Shown: one piece after another, positions 1 through 12,081 of the stretch
How the letters are laid out: every line of letters begins with the position of its first letter
Position numbering within the stretch: the first letter of the stretch is position 1
Assembly (NCBI GenBank): GCA_001579985.1
Contig: LRSR01002934.1
Location: 1 to 64,000, forward strand
DNA length: 64,000 nucleotides
DNA from: Hypsibius dujardini
Lineage: Eukaryota; Tardigrada; Eutardigrada; Parachela; Hypsibiidae
Reading direction: 5' to 3'
The notes under the pieces: model-generated
What the model was told of the DNA's origin: nothing
The model's database searches: none
The model's input: the letters and a program-made list of their open reading frames with translations, nothing else
Translations under genes and position numbers: made by a program

Positions 1-429
1 GAGCAACCAACGCCGTTTTGCAGCTGTAAATCAGTATAATCCACGCCGAATACGTTTCTGGTAAAGTATATCGGTATCTCACAAAACTGCAATGCTACAT
101 AACAAACAGTTATTAGTACTATTATATGACTCATTTTTGATATTTCGCCACTAGAAATCAGTCAGTCGCATTTCATTTCTGAGATTGTGTAAAAACAGCG
201 TGGCATCGCCTTATTTTCCCCCATATGACGTCTTTTGCCGTGAGCGAACATTTTATATTACGTCAAGACCGCAGCTGGCAGGTGTCAGTTAATCATGTGA
301 AATAGAAAAACAAAACCTGCTTTATCTATTTTCTCCAAATCCAATTTAAAAAAATTCAGTTTTCGGCTCACAGAAAGTCTTCCAGTTAATTCATTTTCAG
401 AATCACATTACAGTCAAATGATCGATTAC

Positions 430-3400
430 CAGCAGAAGTTATGCCCGAATTTCGAAGATATTTTTTCAGTAAATATGGCTCCAACTGTGCAAAGAATATT
501 TGAACGAGTAGGTAAACTGTTCATGAACTAATCGTCAGAAGGATTGTTGAAACTTACGTTGTAGACAATGTGCTGAAGCTGAGCAGCGACAATCGCGCGG
601 GCTTCCTGGTACAGCGTTTCCTCATCCCAATCGGGGTTCATTTTACTCAGGGCAAAAGTCAAACTGTTATGCTGCCGCAACCAAAGTGAATGAAGTGTTT
701 GAAGTCCAAGCTATCGAAACAAAATTTTATGCTCAAATTAGGCACGGCCGTTTATGTCTGTAGGTCAAGTTCTTTCTTACATTCACATTACAGCGCAGGT
801 CTCCTAAAAATTCAGTGAAACTGTCATGAACAAATATAGAAAACTATGTGAAAACGCACTTACCAGCAAAAAAACAGGGCTTATCTTTCGCCTGATTAAG
901 GCAAAACATTATGTCGATTCCTGGCAGTAAAGTCTCTCGCGGCCTTTTGGGGAAACGGAATCGATACCGACATACCGCCTGTAATTTTCAAATCTTCCCG
1001 TTAATTTTTGTATTTATTTCAGTCGGATTGTCCGAATATCTTTAGGTGAGTTTAATATACAGTAGTAACCATACCTTCTTCAAATGAACGCAGAGGAGGC
1101 AAACCGAAAAATGAGTCGTTTCCTTTTGTTCCGTAAACTGTTTTGAGATAGACCAGATAATGGAAGTATATCCCCCTACATTTAGTCGTTGCTCAATTTA
1201 CAAATACTTATCGAAAATTTACTTTGACTGCCGTCGATGTATGCCGTCTGTTGATTAACCTGTTCACGGTAGCCGAGGTTGCAGCTTGGGGAAGGACCCG
1301 AAGTGCTTCGAATGAACTCCATACACGTTTGCCCATGCCTCAAATACAGCCAAACAATCAAAATATGTTAACAATAGGACGGAAAATATTAAAAGAAGTG
1401 TCTTACTGCGAGTAAAATGGGTCATCTCTGGGAATGTCGATTGCTTAAGAATTATAGCATGGCGAATTATCATGTGTTACTAAAAAGCGAATATTAATGT
1501 GCAAAAACCTACGTGCGCAGAATGGGTTTATTTTGCCGCTTTTGGAACAACAGGCAAAAGGAACCTTTTCATCTCCTTGCTGAGGTTTTGCGGTACTCTA
1601 AGTGTAGCCAGGGGGAAAGGTAAATTCAATAATTTGATTGTCAACATTGAATTAAAATATCATATACCGTGATGTCGTGATCCTGGAAGGACAAGAAGAA
1701 ATCATGAATATCTTTAAGGATTGTAGCAAAATGAATGTGAGCTTACCAGAAATTGACCAAAGTGCATAAACTATAAATGCAAAATAAGCATTAGACGCTA
1801 GATTGATAGCAACAATTGCTGCTGCAATAAATGTTCTTCAGCCACACGCACTCAGAAATTTAGAAAAGTTGAACAAGATGAAAAACCCAGTATACAACAA
1901 ACATATTTGAATGTGGTCACAATATAGACCAAAAAACAAAAGAATTCGGACTACATTATTTTGGTAACCAAACTTTTACTCGCATTTAAATGTGAATGGT
2001 TACCAAAATGTTTTCTTCAAATCATGAATAATTAATTGCTTATCTTGAAATGCCAGTTTAAGCTGTGCCGGTTTGAATTGGAACGCGCTTCAGACTTAAA
2101 AGACGACGACTGAATAATATTGTTTGAGGGTAGCGTAAAGACGCTGTCATTCTTACCATGGTAGTCCAGGTAGGGGCCGGTCGCACTGTGGTGCCCACCA
2201 GGGTGGAGCTAACGAGTCGAGCGCTAGGAAGCGGCTGGTTTCTGGAGCTCCGTCTGGGTAAATTTTCTGAGCAAAAATGCATAAATTCCGAATAAAGCTC
2301 AACCCACCGAATAACACTTGGTAATGTAGCGAACAGAACTACGCGTAATTGGAGATTTTACCAGTGGAAAAATAATCGGGATCGAGACGCCTTACGAAAG
2401 TCGTGACCGCACTCCCTCTGTTTGGAAAGCAGATATTGTTGCATTTCCCAGAGTGAGTACGATACTTGCTTTTCGCGCATTGTTGCTGCGCGGGCGACGA
2501 CTTAAGAAAATCCGTAATCGGTACCACAGGTCTGTAACATATTTAATAAACACCAAAATGTTAATATTAATGAACGAAGATCACTTTTCGATAAGTTACT
2601 TAACACCAGACTCTTCAAAGTGTGCCTTACATTTCCTTGTCATCACAGACTGCAGTTTTCGTTTTTCTGCCAGTGGTCGCCTGGACGGACGGCATAAGAA
2701 GATTTAAACTTGATGGCAGGTCCATCGTTTTCAGCGATGCTCTGGCGTCTGGGGATTTTGCACCTGGCATTCTGTTTCAAACAAAACATCAAAATTACTT
2801 TTAATTACGTGGAGATGGGCCGGACAACGTCCAAGATGAATATGGTCAGCAGTCAAATCGCAGAGTAAAACCGTACATTTTAGCGAAAAAATAATTAGCG
2901 CAGTTGGTGGGAAAAAAACATGGACAATCTTGAATTCCGTGAAACTTCTTTGAAAAACACCACAAAAATATTTAAACGTGCTATTCTTCTAATAACGTTA
3001 ATTTAACAACTAAAAATTGTAGCATACAAGACAAAATATGTTTGCTTATCAAAAATGTTTCTTTCATTAGTCGCGTTCGATTTCTCTAAGAGCTCGACCA
3101 GTGCAACGCCTAAAATAGCGACGTCTTTCTACTTTTTATTTTACTCTTAGTAGAAGTCGTTAACTGGATTACTTAAGCACCCAATCGAACAGCCTCGACG
3201 AGTAATCCTGCTACGTGGCTCTAGAGCTTCGCACGATTGGAAGTTTAGACAGGCAAATTTTAGAAAGTTCTACTGTCCGTTATAAATAAAATATGGAAAT
3301 ATCGAAAACTCATGTATTTTTATGATGGAACGAACGACAACAACAAACGGTACAAACTAAAACGTAGTGAGCAGGAAGGGCCCACCGCATGAGGAAAAAT

Positions 3401-4189
3401 ATATATATCGATCGAATAGTTCCAAAAGAAAAAAATCGCTAGAAATTAAAATAAGAACCGAACAGAAGACAGCACATATACAAAAGAAGCAGGAATGCTT
3501 AAATGGTATAAGGAAATGGGATAGTGGACGAAAATAATTAAACAAGAACTCCCATGCGTGATAAGGCAAGTTGTTGAACATTAATTAAAATAATAAGCAT
3601 TGACACACTTGTCCAACAAATGAAAATTATTACAACAGCAGGCAAAATGCGCAATATGGACTCACATTTTTTTGGACAATGAGCTTGCGAAATCCTCCAC
3701 AACCAAAGCGTCCTTAGCCATCATAAGTGCATCAGGGCCCGTAGCGCCAAAAGCGTTTAATTGTGCCGCAGAAGAGGTCTTACTCGTGGTGGCAAAATCC
3801 GGCTTGTCGAACTGCTTGACCGCTTTGGCGACGGCGTCTTTGAAGTGATCTTCCACGAAATCAGCAGTCACCACGACAGGTTTCTGCAGCACAGTCCCCA
3901 TGCGGCTCTGCAACTCTTGAGAGGCAATTTGCCATCCGCTCCATCCCCGACCGTAGGCATCATCCTTCCAGTAGTCTGGACTGTTTTGGAAATAGTTCCC
4001 ATTTCTGCTTGATGAATCAATCGATCGACCACTACTACCAATATGTTGGGCGCCTGAATACACAACAGAGCAGAGATGATGTCAAAACAAAGTGGAAGCT
4101 CATCTGCTACAGTACTTACCTGCATTTTTGCATACGGCGAACAGTAGACAGCTCAATAACCACGACGCCATAATTCCTGGTTTTTTCAT
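430..4189 (-). CDS. Secreted animal haem peroxidase (3' end beyond left edge)
   Basis: Member of the animal haem peroxidase superfamily (peroxidasin, chorion peroxidase, MPO relatives), which oxidises substrates with H2O2 outside the cell. Exons in gene order with matching phases: 4120-4189 (signal peptide, starts MKKPGIMASWLLSCLLF), 3666-4053, 2362-2531, 2157-2266, 1747-1770, 1668-1682, 1513-1597, 1407-1443, 1223-1338, 1075-1137, 864-935, 781-803, 558-710. Family landmarks are CAKSKYRTHSGKCNN, ARLVSSTL, MHFGQFL then DHDIT (distal His and haem-ester Asp), IDIPRDDPFYS, CMEFIRST, LGYREQVNQQTAYIDGSQ, AGDLR (catalytic Arg), LHSLWLRQHN and NPDWDEETLYQEAR. About 442 codons are placed. The proximal-His region should lie left of position 1. 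A further exon at 430-484 (phase fits, LEPYLLKKYLRNSG) is less sure, and 1-57 may hold another. The 5' boundary of the 864-935 exon is the weakest junction. Confidence 0.93.
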
Positions 4190-4190
4190 T

Positions 4191-5599
4191 CTGGAAAATT
4201 GTGAAGCAGAATTTAATTGGAACGGAACAATTTGTTGAATTTTTCTTTCTTTCTTTATCACTTGCTGCGTTTATCGTTTTGTACTAACGAGAAAAATAAC
4301 CGGTAGTCAATAATGAATGACTGCCACCCGCAGGTGATTGTGAAAATGACAGTTCTTAGTGATTGTGGTAGCCGGTAACTTTGTGTAGCGCACGCGCTTT
4401 TTTTATTCATGTTTCGTCATCGCCTAAATTATCGGTATTCCGACGCGCGAAACTGGTCTGGTGTATTGATATGTGATACAGTAAGGGTATTCAAAGTTCG
4501 CTTATTTGCGGCGTTTATTTCGCCATTTCAAACTCACTAATCTCCCTGGTTTTGCACGCCCTTGCAACGGTGATACGAGGACACGCCCCCTGGCTTACCT
4601 GAGGCTGTGTCTCCTTCGCTAATCTCAACTCACATGGACCACTCACAAGACAGATCCACACGATCAGCGAGCAGATAACCGAGAAAAGGAGCTCCTTGGC
4701 TGCTTTTCTCGCTTATCTTCAAAACCAAGGAGATTAGTGAATCTGAAATGGCGAAATAATCGCTGCAAATAAACGAACTTTGAATACCCTCAGTGACTGC
4801 TGCGGAATAGGACTAGCGACCATTGAAATCGCATTGCAGTTGACTGCTTGCGGTACGGCTTCGAGGTACGAGTAGACCAAAGAAGCGGAACTGATACTAA
4901 TTTTTCAAAAACAAGTTTGTTTCTGCAGTTTGAATCACTTGATATACTGTTGAGCTCACATTGTGTCTAAAATATTTAAATTCCGGTTTTTCTGGTCCAT
5001 CACAACCAGTCACATGTTTTTCTCAAAAGTGCTTATGTTGGGTACTGGGGAACTTGTACCTGTGGCGCCCTTAATTTGCACCCGAAACGCTTGAATACAT
5101 TATTTTATTGGATCAGGCATCACACAAAGAATACTTGAGCATTTCTGATTAATTTTCGAGAAAAACGAACAGACACTTGTTTTTGAATAATTTGGACTGG
5201 GGCGTCGTCTTCTGTACCAGTAAGGAGATTTTCCGGCCGGTTACTCATTATAGTTTCATCTGCGCCTCATCCTCGGTTTTAAATATTCCGCTCCTAAATT
5301 TTGTGGGTCGGTTCGTCGAGAGGATAGTTATGCACGAGATTCGTTTGTTATGAAAAAAAGGTGCTCATTGTGACGACCACTTTCGCGCCAGCGTGAACGG
5401 ACACGAGCTCCATTTTGAATAGTTCCGTTCAGTGTGACAGAACAGCTTAAAAATATAATATCCGTAGACTTTTGACTCGAACAACCACATTTATCGGTAT
5501 TTCAGCAAAAAGGTAATATTAAAGTCGCCGACATTGCTCATGGTGGAAGGGCAAAAGCCCATCTGGCACTCTTTTAAAGACTATACTAACAACGCCGTA
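4191..5599. other. Intergenic, no gene seen
   Basis: Lies between the start of the peroxidase gene and the 3' end of the PPSYQ-repeat gene, both on the minus strand. Apart from the MITE at 4484-4790, no long open frame, RNA gene or family motif is visible. It should contain the peroxidase promoter and the 3' flank of the repeat-protein gene, but no clear TATA box or poly(A) signal was picked out. Confidence 0.6.
4484..4790. mobile_element. MITE 1, about 307 bp with long terminal inverted repeats
   Basis: The left end (AGGGTATTCAAAGTTCGCTT) and right end (AACGAACTTTGAATACCCT) are inverted copies. The pairing continues inward for about 70 bp on each side with only a few mismatches, to the CCAAGGAGATTAGTGAAT segment. 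About 165 bp of unpaired interior has no reading frame. CAGT flanks both sides and could be a short target duplication. This is the structure of a non-autonomous DNA transposon; the parent family cannot be named from this copy. Confidence 0.8.
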
Positions 5600-6484
5600 T
5601 TAACTATAACCACCGAGCATCTTGGGCGGTTGTATATAGCTAGGTGGCGTCTGATAGCTAGGCGGAGTTTGATAGCTTGGAGGAGACTGATAATTAGGCG
5701 ACGATTGGTAGCTGGGAGGAGCTGGATAGCTCGGAGTGGAGTAGTCACTAGAAGTAGTTTGATAAGTTGAAGTAGTAGTGTAGTCACTGGGTGGAGCTGG
5801 ATAGGTGGTAGTTGTCTCGTAACTTGGCGGAGACGTGTACTGGGGCGGAGTTGAAGATTGGTAACTTGGTGGCGACTGGTAACTGGACTGAGATTGGTAA
5901 CCTGAAGGAACTTGGTAACTTTGCGGCGATCGATAACCGGGAGGGGCCTGGTAGCTGGACTGGGATTGGTATCCGAAAGGAGCCTGATAGCTTGGCGGTG
6001 ACGGATAACTGGGTGGTGATTGGTAATCTCCGTTAGAACCTCCGTAAGATGGAGCCGGGGCAGGAGGCTGGTAGCTTGGAGGGGATTGGTAACTGGGAGG
6101 CAATTGGTAACTGGAATATTGATTGGCCGGCGGACTTCCGTACAGAGACCGGGTGTCGGGTGCAGCACGATAGCGGGAGTATGGCGCAGGTGCTGGCGCA
6201 TCATAGGAACCTAAATATGAAAGGATATATTTAATAAATGATTGTTTCTTCTATTTCGGTAAAATATCGGCGATACAAATAATACAGACAATCAGCAGAT
6301 ATTAGATATAAACATCAACTAATGAATTAATGTACAAAATGCCAATGCTCATATATATAGTTTATAGAACATAACAAAAACTACAAACACTGTACAAGCC
6401 GCATAAATATATTTATGTGAATCTCTTACATGCGTAATCAACACCAACGCTGAGCAAAAAGACGGCAACTATTGGACTATACAT
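5600..6484 (-). CDS. Secreted Tyr/Pro/Ser-rich repeat protein (PPSYQ repeats)
   Basis: Two exons, 6430-6484 and 5600-6210, joined at a phase-1 intron, encode about 221 residues. Exon 1 is a signal peptide (MYSPIVAVFLLSVG). The mature part is almost entirely repeats of PPSYQ and variants such as SSYQ, PSGYQ, TPPQY and PPSDY, in a proline-, serine- and tyrosine-rich low-complexity chain with a short unique start (CSYDAPAPAPYSRYR) and the end KMLGGYS. It has no Cys apart from one near the cleavage site and no membrane segment after the signal. Regularly spaced Tyr in a Pro/Ser background resembles structural or crosslinkable extracellular proteins such as cuticle, eggshell or adhesive proteins. 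That role is inference, encouraged by a secreted peroxidase 1.4 kb upstream on the same strand. Frames on the plus strand here are shadows of the repeat. Confidence 0.85.
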
Positions 6485-6890
6485 GCTTTATGTTCGTGGT
6501 TTGAGTTTTATAAAAAAGTATTGAAACGAATACGTTTTTCAGATCACTGCACGTACAGAAATTTGAGTGGGACAAGAAGAATGAATTTTTTTGCGACTTG
6601 AAATGCGTACTTATATTACTTTTGCTGAATTTTTATACAGCAAGGACCTATCCAACGTGACGAAAGTTCTCTTGAAGGCAGGGGCAGTCTTGCGGATGGA
6701 ATATACGTATGATAAGAGACTAATACGTGATTGTTTCAGGCGTTTTCCTATTATGCAGTTAATCACGCAAGTCATACGTGGAATGTCGTCAGGTTTCAGC
6801 GGAAGTAATTTATTAATTTTTTTAAGCAATGACAAGGTCTGCCTACTGGGCCAATTTCACTGGCTTTTCTGTTACGCCCGTCTCAGTGCT
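6485..6890. other. Gap upstream of the repeat-protein gene
   Basis: Expected to hold the promoter of the PPSYQ-repeat gene, which reads left from 6484. A 178-codon open frame on the plus strand at 6591-7127 overlaps the transposon relic on the opposite strand, has no recognisable domain and lacks a coding look, so I leave it out. Confidence 0.4.
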
Positions 6891-7770
6891 ACAAAAGAAG
6901 GAGTGGGAAGTCTCACTTGGATTTCCTCTCCAGACCCTTCAAAAAAAATTATAACAAATGAAATACAAGTAAAAGATGCACGTACCACATGTGCGCAGGG
7001 TACTCCCCGAATGGATTTCACACTCAAACTAGCTCTAATTGGCGTTCAAAACACAGTCCGGTCCATAAAGGACAATCAATCCTTTCACGTGCTCCACAAA
7101 ATCTGCAGCAGCAATGTACCGGTCTAGTTCATCCTCCATCATCCTTCGGGTGACCTAATTGGTAATTTCACGGTCCCCAATGTTATTGATTTTTTTGAAT
7201 TTGTTGACCCAGCCTTTAGACATCCAAAATTTATTCAGCTCTACGGTTGAAGCCATATTGCGGGCCTATTTCGTAAGGTTAGTGTCGTAGATAACAGCCA
7301 ATTCAGCTTCGGCCTATAACAAAATTGGTCAATCACACGTTTTATTCTGGGTGTCATTGTGATCGTTTCGTTAATTAAAAAGTTGGTCAGGAACTTTGGT
7401 GAAATCAATGAATCAAGCGATGGTTCAATAAACCTTATCGTAAACAGCCTTTGGTATATAAATTTTTGTACGCATTTTTTTCACGCCGTGATTCAGGATC
7501 CAACTGTTTGGCCCAGTCATACAGCATCGACTCATTGAAAACTTTTAGAAATTTCGACCGCACGGATGAAACCGATAACTGCGTTTTCGTTCCGGATTTA
7601 CAGTACGCCACAGCTTCCATTTTGTGTTTCACATAAGCTGCATTATCCCATCCGGAACCAAGAGAAATATTTCCATGGTCGGAATTGGGCTCGAAAACCT
7701 CATGAGATGATGGCTCGGTACCGGAGTCTTTCCTCTTGATCCGATAAGCGATCATCAAGCAGTAGCACAT
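6890..7770 (-). mobile_element. Relic of a pogo/CENP-B-type (DDE_1) DNA transposon
   Basis: Read from 7770 leftwards. A 111-codon frame (7435-7770) holds a Psq-like helix-turn-helix: KMEAVAYCKSG, then QLSVSSVRSKF, then LYDWAKQL. After a frame break comes a CENP-B-like second HTH near 7160-7265 (ARNMASTVELNKFW, then SKGWVNKFKKINNIGDREIT). A frame near 6950-7130 resembles the DDE_1 catalytic region, with an N-x-[DN]Q-x-x-F-x-x-E and SG-x-TL-x-x-x-G pattern. The order matches a pogo/Tigger-like transposase. Several stops and at least two frame changes make it non-functional. No terminal inverted repeats were identified, so the element ends are unknown. A domesticated gene fragment is possible but less likely. 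Confidence 0.55.
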
Positions 7771-10700
7771 CTGCGTTCGTTACCGACATTGACAAACCGT
7801 TGTCATAAACCGTTGCCAATAAAAATAGACAAACAAATCGACGTAAGGTCCAAAAAAATTAGTTGGTCTCGCAATATAATGATATTTATTGCAAAACAGC
7901 AGTTATGTGATATCTTCATTTACCGTAATAAGACTGGCATTTTTTAATTGTAACATATTAATAGAACAATCAAGCGCAGATTTTGATCGTTAACCTAGAC
8001 CGTCATCGATAAATTATTTAACTGCATTCATCACCAGCCTCCGGAACCGTTTAAAAATGTAGCAATCAACTGACACGGTATAGGATAACATTGACAGCGC
8101 CATCTATGTACCACCACGTAGTATATTTTTAATTTTTAAAAAATTGTTTCCACATCTTTTTTTTAAATTTTTTTCTCGATGGAAACAGCATCACATTATG
8201 TGAACACAAACAACAAAATTAACGGATGTGCAAGATTTCACCTTCGAGAGTGGTGGAATTCCCTTGCAGTAGTTTTGAGCGTGATTGCAGCGACGAAGCA
8301 AAATATGAAGTGGCACTTGCTTCGTTAGAAACCTCTGACGACTTGCTCTATATTCCAGAAAGCCGTCTAACGCTGACGTTTCGTTTGAATTGTGGCGGTG
8401 GGCGGAACTGATAGGGGTCTTACTAAAATCTGATCGCTGAAGGCTTGATAGATGGAAAATTTTGCCTGAGTTCCATCCTTCCCGGCAGCCGCGTCTTTGA
8501 TAAACATCAGCAAGTTTTCTGAAAAAGCGAGACTAAAACGGAAGGCGCAATACTTTCCACAGGCGCAATACTAGTCAGAGGACGTTTAGGTCTAGGGAGG
8601 AGGGGAAGAGCAGGATAATTTGTTTGTTTACCTTTCACGCTCGAACTCCTGCCGCAGAATTGCCGTCGCTTTTTGAGCCATCGTTTCAGACAAATTTGAA
8701 ACTTGGTCTTTATGTAACAGAATATTACAGAATTAAAGCGAATTCTTAAGAAGGGATGGAAAATATGGGAAGTGAAAGCGCGCGGCAAAACACACCCTGA
8801 AAATGAGGCGTTCTTCTGTGCGGTTACACGCTGCGAGCAGGTGTTACGACAGTGTTGTGGCGCTTGACGCATTGGGCAGTTTGAAAATTGTTTCCCAGTG
8901 ATTTGATTTTTTCGCTGCTTTCCTAAGCGTTTTAACATTCAACTCAAAACTGTATTATATAAAACATTGAATGAGCTATCGTTTGCCGTTTTCAATTTTT
9001 TTGATAAAATTTTGCATACGGTCAGAAAGAAATATATTAGAACCGTTCTTCTGGGGGGTGATCCCATTTAGGATCACTCGGAACCGACCACTTCCGGTCA
9101 GTATTTTTGGATTTGTTTTTCTACATTTGATTGTGGTGCTTCTAACTAGATTAAACGTTTTGGAATCAGCCAAATCGGATGAAAACTCAAATTGCTAATG
9201 CAAAGTTACCGCCACAGTGATCCTAAGTAAAAACACCCGTCCTCAGAGAGTTAATAATTGCGCTCATTGCCGCATGAAAATCTTCTGTCTCGATCCGGCG
9301 CAGTGAGGATGAGTGAAACAGTTTCGAGAGAGACTAATAAATAGGAGCTGATAACACACATCATCGGACAATGGTCCATAGAAAGGAAGAGTGGATCCTC
9401 TCTCGCGCTGTCTTGTGTTTCGTGCACGCATGCGGTCAGCAGCCTTACATCTGAGGGAGAGTACTGTACAACAGACTTTTTAAATGCTTGAAGAACAGCC
9501 ACAGACATAACTTTTTTCAATACTGTTTTTGATCAACATTAATTGAATTTCTATAGTGAGACAATTTCTGATACACAAACTAATTCAATAGGGAGCTTGA
9601 TTTTGGAGTTGAAATTTTGAAAAAATCAACAATATCGCGTCAGACAAAAAAATGTGAGTTGACCTCAAGTCACGGTAAGATGAAATTATGTTTTTTTACA
9701 TTTTTTCGATGATTTTTTTTCCGTTCCAAAAACTGTTTCCAAAATTAAGCTTTTCTCATCGTTTCGGTTTGAAGCCGTGATCTAATTTTTTTTTAAATAA
9801 TAGCAAGCCATTCTAGCCTTTCCAAGTGCCGAAGTTTGACCATGCATAGTCTGTTTTTTTATAAATAAATAAATAGGCATATGTGATGATGCCCACCGCG
9901 CTAGTTGCAATTTATGGCATGATCGCTTAAAAAATGGCAAAGTTAGCTGAAGCTTTTTTCAAAAGAAATTTTTTCCTTTCTCTAGAATTTGACTTTCTTG
10001 CCTTGTCTGCAGTTTGCCTAGGGGCAGCGTGATGACCGATGAAACTTTGAATTAGACCGCAGACATTTTGCGTACTGCTTTACATATTGCAGATGTCGAC
10101 GTTTTATTTCTGTTGGTTGCCGGGTATGTGGTAGACAGTTCTCGACTGAAGTCTTGCTGCGTTGAACGAATTGCTACACAGTGTGTGTCACAGTTACGAA
10201 TTTCCCTTCGTTAACTTGCTCTGTCGATACCAGTTCCATTTTATTCGGTGCTGCTTGTATGATCGTGAGATATAATTACTCAACCGGTTTTACATGTTAA
10301 CTATGGGGCCGTTGGAGATCAAATCAAATTCACTTTTTTCTTTGAAAAAACCTTTTGCAGTTTGGCGGCTAAATATCTATGATCATTTGTGATCAGTTTG
10401 TTCAATGATTAAGACAAAACGCGCATCAGAAGTGTTTTCAGACATTTGTCCGCCAAAATGAGGATGCGAGAAGTATTCTCTCAAAGAATGTTCTCATTCT
10501 CGTTGACCACGTTTCCATGTCTCCCGATCGGAAAAATAAACAATGGAAGACAGGTGTTTCTCTCTTGAACGGCTTTAATGAATTCATTTACCGCGGATGT
10601 TTCAGTGTGCCTTACCTTATCTGTAAAGGCTTGCTAACCAGAGTGTCTTCTATATACCATCGGTGAAATGATAAAGAACATCAATCCCCGCTGCCGTTCT

Positions 10701-10987
10701 ACTGTGTATGCCTTTTTTCTTTAACTCATAAACTTCATATAAACAAGAACCAATATGAAATCACATAATACGGTTTTGTTCTCGGGCGATATGGTGAAGC
10801 GAAAATCTCAAAGAATAAGGTAGACGACACCAGAAACATGAGAACCAGAAACGATGTGAATAAATAGCCTTCAATATTAATTCAAAACAAGCTGCCTCAT
10901 TGTTATTTGTTAGCCGATAAACCTGCTTTGATAAACATAACGACATAATCAGGCAGCTATTTCTAAAATACGCACCATTGATAAAAA
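7771..10987. other. Long gap with no supported gene
   Basis: About 3.2 kb with only short, unconvincing frames. The longest are minus-strand 8507-8938 (143 codons, basic, no domain, atypical codons) and 9251-9520 (89 codons). AT-rich homopolymer runs are common (8150-8180, 9700-9800). No TIR pair, tandem repeat or RNA gene was found. Confidence 0.5.
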
Positions 10988-11086
10988 AATGGAGTCCACC
11001 TCCTTCTCGCTCACACCCTCATCCATGTTCGTGAGCCGAGCCATCCTGTCGTGTTTCAGCGTCCTGAGCTTTGTGATGATGATTTT
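10988..11086 (+). CDS. Possible signal-peptide exon, speculative
   Basis: An ATG at 10988 opens a short frame with a hydrophobic run (MFVSRAILSCFSVLSFVMMI) and better codon use than its surroundings. It could be the first exon of the cysteine-rich gene whose exon starts at 12082: a GTGATG donor after SVLSF would keep frame with AAHSMRKSEAG. The donor is weak and the intron would be about 1 kb, unusually long for this window. A longer open frame on the same strand (11051-11623) has no recognisable features. Confidence 0.25.
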
Positions 11087-12081
11087 TGGAGATACATTGA
11101 CAAAATACCCATCCGAAATTTGAAAGACAAAATGGCGGCGCTTATGAACAAATGGCTTTCAGCCATGATATGCTGTACAGTACTCTCCAACACAACAATC
11201 AGTGGAAATGAAGTTAAGCAATTTGAAAGCACAGAAAAATCGGCAAGTGATGAGATATCTGACACTGACAACGGTGAAAATTTGAAAAAACAGACGCGAG
11301 AAAAAAACGCCATTTTGTGCAGTGTGCTACATTTTGTGTATGTGCAACGCACAACAGAATATTGCGTATTGCACGTCTTGCGCATGTTGCACCGAAAATT
11401 CGGATTTTTAGTTAACAATTTTTTTTCCGGCTTGGAGGGTCTTGCATATTGTATGCATAATTACAATATATGGACAATTTCGTTTTATATAAAACAATAT
11501 CGAATCACGCGACATGTCATTAGGGGGAGGCATTTCTCGCTTTGCCCAGACGTAGGTTCTCGGGATTTTGGTAACGGCAAAACGCAATTAATACAATTGA
11601 TAATTGGAATGAGCGATACCTAGGTATTGAAAAAAAACATGTCTAACAGAAATCGGATCTGAGATGAAACCTGAGAAATTATTGCAACTTCAAGCGGGTA
11701 ATTTGTCGTGCAAATTGGGAAAGTATGCTGTAAAACCGAGTTCCATTCCCCTAGCTTGGCGCTAGTGTTCAGGAGGGAAAAAATCATCCACTGCCATTAA
11801 AAGGTACAAGAGGAATATTACAGCTTAAAAACTGATCAATTTTTTTTCTAAACTCTCAGATCGCGATTGGTAATAAGTCTTGATTTTCGCCAACATTGGA
11901 GTGTATTCCAGGTCGACATGAGTGGGCCTCTGGAAAATGTATAAGTAGGAGTGATCGTTTTCAGCGTTTTTGAGGACACTCGGTGGAGAAATGGAAACAT
12001 ACTGAAACAAAAATAAACGCAAATGGATGTAGAACTTGATTTGTTCCAATTCTAACATTTACATTTGGTTGTATTCTTACA

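Noticed and set aside
1-57. Left-edge segment as a peroxidase exon (NVFGVDYTDLQLQNGVGC after an acceptor)
   Set aside because: An acceptor and open frame exist, but the residues match no conserved peroxidase block and the phase with 430-484 does not fit without another tiny exon.
2058-2282. Short minus-strand frames near 2.1 and 2.4 kb as separate small genes
   Set aside because: They are single exons of the peroxidase (ARLVSSTL and CAKSKYRT segments) once splice sites are applied.
5581-6204. A 207-codon minus-strand frame and several plus-strand frames over the PPSYQ gene
   Set aside because: Shadows of the repeat. Only the frame joined to the signal-peptide exon at 6430-6484 makes a consistent secreted protein.
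6591-7127. 178-codon plus-strand frame
   Set aside because: Antisense to the transposon relic, no domain, no coding bias.
11051-11623. 190-codon plus-strand frame
   Set aside because: Starts at a non-ATG codon, has no motif and unfavourable composition after its first third. Kept only as a possible neighbour of the cysteine-rich gene.
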